DNA of 6,467 bases from Chloroflexota bacterium (GTDB lineage Bacteria; Chloroflexota; UBA6077). Positions 1 through 4,443 of this stretch are shown piece by piece. Numbering within the stretch: position 1 is the first letter of the stretch; every line of letters starts with the position of its first letter. The translations under genes and the position numbers were made by a program. Where the stretch lies: positions 1 through 6,467 of the forward strand of contig JAJYKO010000332.1 in the NCBI GenBank assembly GCA_021788565.1, in the 5' to 3' direction. The notes below the pieces were generated by a model. The model made no database searches. It saw nothing but the letters and a program-made list of their open reading frames with translations, and was not told where the DNA came from.

Positions 1-238
1 AAACCGAGCCCGAGGAACGCGGATCGCCTGTCAGCGGCCCTTCGGCTACCGACCAAGTCTGCTCTCCGTGCACCGACCGATCTCAAACCAGGGGTTGTTC
101 AGAGGTCTCCTAGGCTCGTATCTGACCCTCGTCCGCTCCTTGCCCGCCGCCATCGCCCCTACCAACCACAAAGGCCGGCATCGCCGCCGGCCCCGCCACA
201 ACACCTCTCCGTCGGCCTCATCAGCCGCCGGCCGGCAC
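1..238. other. Left-edge stretch without a convincing gene
   Basis: This lies downstream of the minus-strand terminase-like gene, where a phage would normally carry the large terminase. A minus-strand reading frame runs from about 204 (GTG) to 46, giving about 52 residues that include GKERTRVRYEPRRPLNNPWF. It has no well-spaced ribosome binding site and no family I recognise. The plus-strand frame across here is arginine/proline/histidine-rich and looks like an antisense artefact. No tRNA, CRISPR or insertion-sequence end was seen. The window edge cuts off what comes next. Confidence 0.4.
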
Positions 239-814
239 TCAAACCCCTTCCAGGATGACGCCCACGTACTCCCGCACCAGCACCTCCGGCTCATCGGCTG
301 GCCCGCTGTCCCACTGGCCCAGCTCCTGAGCGGCCTGCTTCTCGTGCTCCCTCAGCTCCTTCAGCAGCCCCACGTCCACGGCGTCTGCCGCGATCTCGAC
401 GAAGCCACCGCTCCGGCGCCGCTTCCGCCGTCCGGGTCCATCGCTCTCACCGTCCTCTCCCCCGCTCACTCGCACCAGCTTGATCTGGCACACCAGCATT
501 CCCGCCCCTCTACCACCAGGAACGTCCGCGTACAAGGCTGCCCTCTCTTCGATCACCCTCAGCAACCGGCTCCATCGCTCGTTGAGCGCCGCCACCCGGT
601 TCCGCCGCTCGGCGATGCCCCGACCCTTCACCGCCTCCGCCACTGCCGCGACCAGCGCCGCTACCCGCCCCTGAAACGCCGGCTGCAGCTTCCACTTTCC
701 CAGCGTCTGCCGGCTGATCCCCATGCGCCTAGCTATGTCCTCGTTGCTCAGCTCGTCCTGAGCAACCAGCAGCGCCGCCTCTTCTCTTTTCGCCGTCCAC
801 CTGAACCCTGTCAT
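239..814 (-). CDS. Helix-turn-helix protein resembling a phage terminase small subunit (phBC6A51-type)
   Basis: A 191-residue protein, probably DNA-binding. Residues about 8-50 form a helix-turn-helix (ELSNEDIARRMGISRQTLGKW) of the kind found at the N-terminus of phBC6A51-type phage small-terminase-like proteins. The middle has a charged helical segment (AALNERWSRLLRVIEERAALYADVPGG), then a basic Gly/Arg-rich linker. The C-terminal part contains AVDVGLLKELREHEKQAAQE followed by LGQW, a pattern I associate with the same phage family. In phages such proteins recognise the packaging site and recruit the large terminase; that role is inferred. ATG at 814 is preferred. A TTG at 877 is also in frame, but it lies inside the predicted -35 and would add a Gly-rich tail unlike the family. 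The SD is poor (AGGGG directly abuts ATG). No large terminase follows within the 238 bases available. It could equally be an orphan regulator or prophage relic. Confidence 0.7.
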   Translation of the reverse strand: MTGFRWTAKREEAALLVAQDELSNEDIARRMGISRQTLGKWKLQPAFQGRVAALVAAVAEAVKGRGIAERRNRVAALNERWSRLLRVIEERAALYADVPGGRGAGMLVCQIKLVRVSGGEDGESDGPGRRKRRRSGGFVEIAADAVDVGLLKELREHEKQAAQELGQWDSGPADEPEVLVREYVGVILEGV

Positions 815-848
815 CCCCTGCCACCCAACACCGAATCCCTGTTCCCTC

Positions 849-877
849 CTTACACCGAACCCCCACCCATCTGTCAA
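849..877 (-). promoter_or_regulatory. Predicted promoter of the terminase-like gene
   Basis: On the minus strand a perfect TTGACA (877-872) is followed after 17 bases by TGTAAG (854-849), a 4/6 match to TATAAT. Transcription would begin near 842, about 28 bases before the ATG at 814. This supports the shorter start and makes the TTG at 877 unlikely. The -35 shares its bases with the -35 region of the divergent promoter, so the two may exclude each other. Motif-based only. Confidence 0.45.
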
Positions 878-899
878 CTTGCGATAACCGTGCTACAAT
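872..899 (+). promoter_or_regulatory. Predicted extended -10 promoter of the DUF7662/nuclease gene
   Basis: TGCTACAAT (891-899) is an extended -10 element. The -35 position holds only TGTCAA (872-877, 16-base spacer), so the extended TG would compensate. The start point would be near 906, leaving a leader of about 80 bases before ATG 988. That leader contains a 7-bp tandem repeat CGATCAC CGATCAC (958-971) just before the ribosome binding site, a possible operator. The -35 bases are shared with the opposite-strand promoter. Confidence 0.45.
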
Positions 900-987
900 A
901 ACTTGCCACAACGTCCCCTTACCGAGATCCGAGCGTACCAGCCGCCTAACCACTCGCCGATCACCGATCACCAAGGGAGGAACCACG

Positions 988-1755
988 ATGACCGTCTATA
1001 AGCCACTCGCGGACTACCTCGCCACCTGCCCAGGCGATCAGCTGGAGCTGAGCTTCCCAAAGCTTGAACAGATCCTCGGCTTCCGCCTCTGCCACTCAGC
1101 CCTCACCTACAAGGCCTGGTGGTCCAACGGCCTTACCTCCCCGTCGTCCCAGAATACCTCCTGGCTTTCTGCTGGATGGAAGGTCAACCACGTCGATCTG
1201 CAAGGCAAACTTGTAACCTTCACGCGAAGTGGCGCGAGCTCACCAAACCATCCCGCCTCACCCCCTGCTCCCAGTAACCTCATGCCTGAGACGGAAGAGT
1301 GGTACCTGGAGAAGAACGTCCAGCACACGATCGCTGCCCTCCTCCGTACAAGCGGCTGGAGCGTCCGCACGGCCGACACAGATCACCATCAGCACGGAAT
1401 CGACATACTCGCCCGAAAGGATCCCATAGCCCTAGCGATCGAAGTGAAAGGCTACCCGTCCGCCACCTTTGCCTCCGGGCCGTATAAGGGCGAGGTCAAG
1501 AGCAACCACAGCGGCCACACCAACCGCAACCTACAAGCGACTCACTACTTCTCGGACGTACTGGTCGAGGTGATCAAAAGAAAGACCCAGCACCCCACCT
1601 TCCACATCGCGATAGCCCTACCCGACTTCGCGGTCTACCACTCGTCAGTGAAAGCGACCTGGTGGGCTTTTACAAGCCTCGGCATTGGCGTCTACTGGGT
1701 AACCAAGCGCGGCCACGTTCTCCCCGAGCCAACCACATCTCAGCCCGCAACGTAG
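988..1755 (+). CDS. DUF7662-like N-terminal domain fused to PD-(D/E)XK nuclease domain
   Basis: A 255-residue protein in two parts. Residues 4-80 show the DUF7662-type pattern: YKPLADYL, then LSFPKLEQILGF with SAxxYKAWWSN, then WLSAGWKVNHVDLQGKLVTFTR. A Pro/Ser/Asn linker (82-100) follows. Residues about 103-245 look like an Mrr/restriction-endonuclease-like fold: a helix WYLEKNVQHTIAALLRTSGW, then GID (D139) and IEVKGY (E152, K154) spaced as a PD-(D/E)XK core, then a helix with LQATHYFSDVLVEVI and strands HIAIALP and IGVYWV. A metal-dependent DNA or RNA cleavage activity is inferred; specificity is unknown. ATG 988 has a good ribosome binding site (AAGGGAGG, 973-980, spacing 7). It is divergent from the terminase-like gene. 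Its coding strand is unusually C-rich, suggesting acquisition. It could be a defence nuclease, a mobile-element nuclease or a repair enzyme. Confidence 0.75.
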   Translation: MTVYKPLADYLATCPGDQLELSFPKLEQILGFRLCHSALTYKAWWSNGLTSPSSQNTSWLSAGWKVNHVDLQGKLVTFTRSGASSPNHPASPPAPSNLMPETEEWYLEKNVQHTIAALLRTSGWSVRTADTDHHQHGIDILARKDPIALAIEVKGYPSATFASGPYKGEVKSNHSGHTNRNLQATHYFSDVLVEVIKRKTQHPTFHIAIALPDFAVYHSSVKATWWAFTSLGIGVYWVTKRGHVLPEPTTSQPAT

Positions 1756-2014
1756 GCGCCCCACCTCACCACTCCGCTGCGGGCAATACTCGTATCCCCC
1801 ACATCCCCACTCAGTAATTATTGGCAGCCGCCTCCCCCACCTCGCCCCACCCGGGGCCAAAGGGTATATCGGCGCTGCTTAGCTCGTCCCGTCTCTCCCA
1901 CCACCTCCCCTGCACCCCCCCGAAACGCCCGCACTTCCCCGTGAAGCGTGACCGCCACCGCCTCACTCGGCACCGTCACCACTCTGTCTCCCATCCATGC
2001 TCTCCCGCAAGCAT
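1756..2014. other. C-rich intergenic stretch
   Basis: Between the nuclease gene and the AT-rich repeats the plus strand is very C-rich (for example 29 C against 10 G in 1801-1860). The only coding candidate is the short minus-strand frame 1818-1994. No clear terminator hairpin was found after the nuclease stop codon. Confidence 0.4.
1818..1994 (-). CDS. Possible small 58-residue protein, unknown function
   Basis: A minus-strand frame encoding MGDRVVTVPSEAVAVTLHGE at its start, then an Arg/Gly-rich middle and the end YTLWPRVGRGGGGGCQ. It begins with ATG at 1994. GGGAGA lies about 6 bases upstream, giving a plausible ribosome binding site, and the AT-rich tandem-repeat region just beyond could hold its promoter. 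The first 20 residues look protein-like (alternating hydrophobic beta pattern), but the Gly run at the end is what G-rich DNA gives by chance. I do not recognise a family. Confidence 0.3.
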   Translation of the reverse strand: MGDRVVTVPSEAVAVTLHGEVRAFRGGAGEVVGETGRAKQRRYTLWPRVGRGGGGGCQ

Positions 2015-2042
2015 GTATATGGATAATCGTATATGAATAATC
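2015..2042. repeat. 14-bp tandem direct repeat in an AT-rich patch
   Basis: GTATATGGATAATC (2015-2028) is followed without a gap by GTATATGAATAATC (2029-2042), one mismatch in 14. Read on the minus strand each copy contains TTATCCATA or TTATTCATA, 8 of 9 matches to the DnaA-box pattern TTATNCACA. The patch is AT-rich against GC-rich surroundings and lies between a possible minus-strand gene and the ABM-like gene. It may be an operator pair, iterons, or simply promoter sequence. The second copy overlaps the ATG at 2033. Confidence 0.75.
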
Positions 2043-2458
2043 ATAAACAAATGTTCATGCATCGGCCGCGTTCTGCGGACTATACTCGTTATTGGAGGCG
2101 AGGGGCGCAGGCCGAGCGTAAAGTCGCTGAAGGACAGGCTATAGTCGCTGAGGGAGGCGAACACAGGTATGCACGAACAGAGACCGCCCAGGCCCAGCCC
2201 GACAAGATTGAAGAAGCCGTAAGCATATACAGGAACTCGATCGTCCCGACCGCCAACGAGCAGAAGGGGTTCAAGGGAGGCTTCTTCCTGGTAGACAATG
2301 CCACTGGCAAAGGCGTATCTCTGACTCTGTGGGAGACGGAAGCCGATATGCAGGCAGCCGAGGCCAGCGGTTACCTCCGAGAGCAGATCGCGAAACTGGG
2401 AGCTACCCTGGCCACAGCACCAGTATCGGAACACTTCGAGGTCGCCGCGCAGGGATAG
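2033..2458 (+). CDS. Small ABM / dimeric alpha-beta-barrel-like protein with uncertain start
   Basis: The conserved part is residues 46-137 of the longest frame: YARTETAQAQPDKIEEAVSI, a KGFKGGFFLVDNATGKGVSL strand pair, LWETEADMQAAEASGYLREQ, and an EHFEV end. This is the ferredoxin-like fold of antibiotic-biosynthesis-monooxygenase-type proteins, usually about 95-100 residues and dimeric; substrate unknown. Relatives typically begin M-Y-A-R. Here the codon before Tyr is AGG (2165-2167), with an ideally placed GGGAGG seven bases upstream. The only in-frame ATGs are 2033, 2051 and 2057, which would add a basic 36-44 residue leader unlike the family. A TATACT (2081-2086) would start transcription downstream of those ATGs. 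So either the start codon is mutated or misread, or an N-terminal extension is used. Protein identity is fairly sure; the 5' end is not. Confidence 0.6.
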   Translation: MNNHKQMFMHRPRSADYTRYWRRGAQAERKVAEGQAIVAEGGEHRYARTETAQAQPDKIEEAVSIYRNSIVPTANEQKGFKGGFFLVDNATGKGVSLTLWETEADMQAAEASGYLREQIAKLGATLATAPVSEHFEVAAQG

Positions 2459-2579
2459 GTCCGTCGTAAGGACCCCCTGCGTTGTCGTTTTCCTGCGCCC
2501 CTCCCTCCGGCCCAGGCACCCACCAGATGAACATTGGAATCACCCGTCACTCTACTGTGGCGCTATCCCAGGGGCGAAC

Positions 2580-2654
2580 CCGTGATCTCCCGCACGAAGC
2601 GGTATTGACAAAACCAAAGCCAGGATGAAACCCGCGGGGTCTCGGGGATCACGG
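2580..2654. repeat. Inverted repeat A (12-bp stem, one bulge)
   Basis: CCGTGATC-T-CCCG (2580-2592) pairs with CGGGGATCACGG (2643-2654): 8 bp, a single bulged T at 2588, then 4 bp. The 50-base loop contains the left arm of inverted repeat B, so A and B interleave. Confidence 0.7.
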
Positions 2655-2695
2655 CGCGTCAGTTCAGGATCAGGGGCCAAAGACCCCGCGGGTTT
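2628..2695. repeat. Inverted repeat B (perfect 15-bp arms)
   Basis: AAACCCGCGGGGTCT (2628-2642) and AGACCCCGCGGGTTT (2681-2695) are perfect reverse complements separated by 38 bases. The left arm ends exactly where the right arm of repeat A begins (2642/2643). The right arm can also fold on itself: CCAAA (2677-2681) with TTTGG (2693-2697), and CCC (2684-2686) with GGG (2690-2692). That gives alternative structures just 46 bases before the antitoxin ATG. It could act as an attenuator or be part of a structured RNA. Confidence 0.8.
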
Positions 2696-2742
2696 GGTCG
2701 CCGCTTTACTTTAGTTGAAGACCAGTCTGTGAGGGACGTGGG

Positions 2743-2948
2743 ATGCGAACTGTCGGGGCTTACCCGGCAAAGCCCTACCTCCCCAGCCTGTTGGACGAGG
2801 TGGAGGCGGGGGGAGATCATTACGATTACCAGGCACGGTGTTCCCGTCGCTAGGCTGGTTCCTACGAGAGAGGTGTCGAGGGAAAGGATTCGCGAGGCGG
2901 TCGCCGCCCTAAAGCAGTTCAGCCGCGGCAGGGAACTTCGGCTGCTGC
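2743..2948 (+). pseudogene. Phd/YefM-type antitoxin, frameshifted and truncated
   Basis: From ATG 2743, with GAGGGA (2731-2736) six bases upstream, the frame reads MRTVGAYPAKPYLPSLLDEV then EAG, a classic Phd/YefM N-terminus. It then hits a run of six G (2808-2813). One G too many throws it out of frame, and it stops at TAG 2851-2853 after 36 residues. The rest continues in another frame as EIITITRHGVPVARLVP, then RERIREAVAALKQFSRGREL, the normal continuation of this family. With five G the two parts join as EAG-EIITIT. The family's C-terminal toxin-binding segment is missing because a deletion joins the gene to the middle of vapC near 2940-2950. A GTG-initiated frame from 2729 runs through both remnants but is chimeric. 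It is non-functional as read, unless the G run is a sequencing error; the C-terminal loss would remain. Confidence 0.8.
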
Positions 2949-3146
2949 GCCCCCATTCCGATCAGGCTGGACGGGGCGAGCCTCGATCGTGTCTTGAGAG
3001 ATATCCTGAATATGTCCCGGGAAAGGCGGCTCAGCAGCTACGACGCGTCCTATCTGGAGTTGGCGATGCGGGAGCGGTTGCCCCTGGCAACCGAAGACTA
3101 GCGGCTGGCTACGGCCGCCCGCGCCGCGGGGGTGGGGTTGGTCCAG
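2949..3146 (+). pseudogene. VapC-type PIN-domain toxin, C-terminal remnant
   Basis: In a frame different from both antitoxin pieces the DNA reads PIPIRLDGASLDRVL, then RRLSSYDASYLELAMRERLP and LATED, then a TAG stop (3099-3101). After the stop it continues RLATAARAAGVGLVQ. This is the C-terminal half of a VapC PIN-domain ribonuclease: SYDASYLELA and LAT-x-D carry the C-terminal acidic residues of the active site. Roughly 65-70 N-terminal residues, including the first catalytic Asp and the Glu, are absent, judged from a usual length of about 130. The in-frame TAG sits where relatives have a D-x-x-L sequence. No start codon or ribosome binding site is placed to express it. This is a dead toxin beside a dead antitoxin. 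Confidence 0.78.
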
Positions 3147-3159
3147 TCGCACGAAGGTC

Positions 3160-3188
3160 ATGACAGGCACACTCCGGCGTATTATTAT
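3160..3188 (+). promoter_or_regulatory. Predicted promoter of the 42-residue membrane protein
   Basis: ATGACA (3160-3165, 5/6 match to TTGACA), a 17-base spacer, then TATTAT (3183-3188, 5/6 match to TATAAT). The predicted start is near 3195, about 65 bases before ATG 3261. It lies directly after the vapC remnant, so expression of the downstream gene does not depend on the decayed operon. Confidence 0.5.
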
Positions 3189-3260
3189 CGTGCAGGGATC
3201 GCTATCTTCGGGACGGCAGTGGGCTCGGCGGGGCACGGGAATACGGAGGCGCTATGGACG

Positions 3261-3389
3261 ATGTCGTTCACTCACATCGATCTGGACATACCGATCGTCT
3301 TCGGCCTCGCCAACGCTATCCTCGGTGCGCTTGCTGGAGGGGTCTATCTCGGCTTGGCCAGGCTGATCGGGGGTAGGAACCAGGGGTAG
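3261..3389 (+). CDS. Small predicted membrane protein, 42 residues
   Basis: It reads MSFTHIDLDIPIVFGLANAI then LGALAGGVYLGLARLIGGRNQG. One hydrophobic segment (about residues 10-36, small residues and glycines) is followed by a short basic end, as in a single-pass or hairpin membrane peptide. The same frame is open back to 3132, but that extension runs through the vapC remnant and has no membrane-protein character. GGAGG (3245-3249) lies 11 bases before ATG 3261, somewhat far; it is also 4 bases before an out-of-frame ATG at 3254. A credible promoter precedes it. A small hairpin (CTTTCC 3404-3409 with GGAAAG 3413-3418) follows the stop but lacks a T run. No family recognised. Confidence 0.45.
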   Translation: MSFTHIDLDIPIVFGLANAILGALAGGVYLGLARLIGGRNQG

Positions 3390-3567
3390 GAGCTACGCCA
3401 TCCCTTTCCGAGGGAAAGAGGAAATCCCGAGCATCTTCCCCAGGAACGTTGTACTGGCACCTCAAATGCTCTTCTACGTAGTCGACGGGTGGATCCGCTC
3501 GGCCCTGTCCGCGCCGTTTCTGGCTGAGAGACCCGCTCGCGAAGTCAAAGTGGTGAAGGAGGCATCG

Positions 3568-4074
3568 ATGCTGTCGGAACTCGGCTTGCTAACCGGCAGG
3601 ATGGTTACCGGCGCGCTCATGGCCGGACACGGCTCGCAGAAACTGTTTGGGTGGTTCGGCGGTCACGGCATGGAGGGGACGACTCACTTCATAGAAACTC
3701 TAGGGTTTCGGCCCCCGCGGTTCTGGGCCTTCATGGCCGGCGGGTCTGAGTTCGGCAGCGGTGTTCTCACCGCTCTCGGGCTTTTTCATCCGATCGGACC
3801 CATCATGATGCTGGCACCGATGTGGATGGCCCTTAAGAAGGCTCACTGGGATAGGCCTATCTGGGCGCAGGAGGGCGGAGGGGAACTCGCCGTAGGCAAT
3901 ATGGCAGCTGCCGTTGTGCTGGCCACCAATGGCCCCGGACGCTTCTCAGCCGATCGACTACTTGGCATCAAACTGCCCTGGCCGCTCGTCGTGCTCACGG
4001 TAGTGGCGACGGCTGGCGGCATAGTGGCAGGGATGACCACCGGTCCGGAATCAGCGGAGCAGGTGAAAGCATAA
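3568..4074 (+). CDS. DoxX family membrane protein
   Basis: A 168-residue integral membrane protein of the DoxX family. Near the N-terminus are LLTGRMVTGALMAGHGSQKL and FGWFGGHG, the family's first helix with its conserved His-Gly-x-Lys segment. FWAFMAGGSEFGSGVLTALG, a third hydrophobic stretch (IGPIMMLAPMWMALKKAH) and a C-terminal helix (WPLVVLTVVATAGGIVAGMT) follow, four segments in all as expected. Family members are quinone- or redox-associated inner-membrane proteins of mostly undefined role. ATG 3568 has AAGGAGG at 3555-3561 with good spacing. The frame is open to 3466, but that extension has no matching ribosome binding site and adds a non-hydrophobic leader. No strong promoter was seen in 3390-3567, so it may be read from the promoter of the small upstream gene. 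Confidence 0.85.
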   Translation: MLSELGLLTGRMVTGALMAGHGSQKLFGWFGGHGMEGTTHFIETLGFRPPRFWAFMAGGSEFGSGVLTALGLFHPIGPIMMLAPMWMALKKAHWDRPIWAQEGGGELAVGNMAAAVVLATNGPGRFSADRLLGIKLPWPLVVLTVVATAGGIVAGMTTGPESAEQVKA

Positions 4075-4076
4075 GA

Positions 4077-4107
4077 AGAGGGGACCGGGTGAATCCCGGC
4101 CCCCTCT
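4077..4107. terminator. Bidirectional hairpin terminator
   Basis: AGAGGGG (4077-4083) pairs with CCCCTCT (4101-4107), and CCGGG (4085-4089) with CCCGG (4095-4099), around a TGAAT loop, with A4084 opposite C4100. It starts three bases after the doxX stop. The tail is weak on the plus strand (GTATG) but T-rich on the minus strand (TCTTAT), so it can serve both convergent genes. Confidence 0.75.
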
Positions 4108-4174
4108 GTATGTGAGAAATCCCCAGGTTGAGAGCTAGCGTAGGGACAACGCCAGATCCCAGCCGCTGGAGATG

Positions 4175-4342
4175 CTAAATCGCCGCTCTGCCTCTTGTGA
4201 GCAGGTTGTATATGAGCAGAATCGCCGCGACCACCAGGGCTATCCATATCAGGGTGCCCAGGTGAGCGAAGAAGAAACCGATGATCCAGAAGACCACCAG
4301 TACTGCGACGATGAGCCAGACTATTGCTTCCAGCGCTGCCAC
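4175..4342 (-). CDS. Lmo0937-type small membrane protein
   Basis: About 55 residues: a short start, then IVWLIVAVLVVFWIIGFFFA, HLGTLIWIALVVAAILLIYN and LLTRGRAAI. Two membrane helices joined by a His-x-Gly turn and ending in a basic tail match the Lmo0937 family (about 50 residues), widespread small membrane proteins of unknown function. GTG at 4342 is preferred: AAGGAGG (4360-4354) lies 11 bases upstream and the length fits the family. An ATG at 4384 gives a 69-residue version, but it lacks a ribosome binding site and adds an acidic leader. It sits downstream of rnz on the same strand, about 100 bases away, and converges with doxX across a shared terminator. Either separate or read-through transcription from rnz is possible. 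Confidence 0.72.
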   Translation of the reverse strand: MAALEAIVWLIVAVLVVFWIIGFFFAHLGTLIWIALVVAAILLIYNLLTRGRAAI

Positions 4343-4443
4343 GGTGGCTCTAACCTCCTTGTCGAAATTACTCTCCACCTCCATTCACTGAGGCGGATTC
4401 CACTTGACGCACATCCTGTGCCGTGGGGCCGGACGCTCACTCC

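Larger units (their letters stand above)
2459..2742. other. Intergenic region before the toxin-antitoxin relic
   Basis: No open frame of note on either strand. The first half is C-rich and featureless. The second half holds the interleaved inverted repeats described separately. A perfect TTGACA (2605-2610) is present, but no -10 lies at the right distance. No tRNA cloverleaf could be built. Confidence 0.4.

Noticed and set aside
68..901. Long plus-strand open frame (277 codons)
   Set aside because: It is antisense to the HTH gene, and its Pro/Leu/Arg/His-rich composition lacks any domain. The minus-strand product carries a clear helix-turn-helix.
2015..2042. Chromosomal replication origin
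   Set aside because: There are only two imperfect DnaA-like boxes and no dnaA, dnaN, rpmH or par genes nearby. Kept only as a low-strength idea.
2600..2685. tRNA-like AGTTCAGGATC segment
   Set aside because: No matching acceptor, D or anticodon stems could be drawn around it.
2729..3163. Single 144-codon protein from GTG 2729
   Set aside because: It joins the wrong frame of the antitoxin N-terminus, the right frame of its middle and the wrong frame of vapC. It is a chimeric read-through, not a gene.
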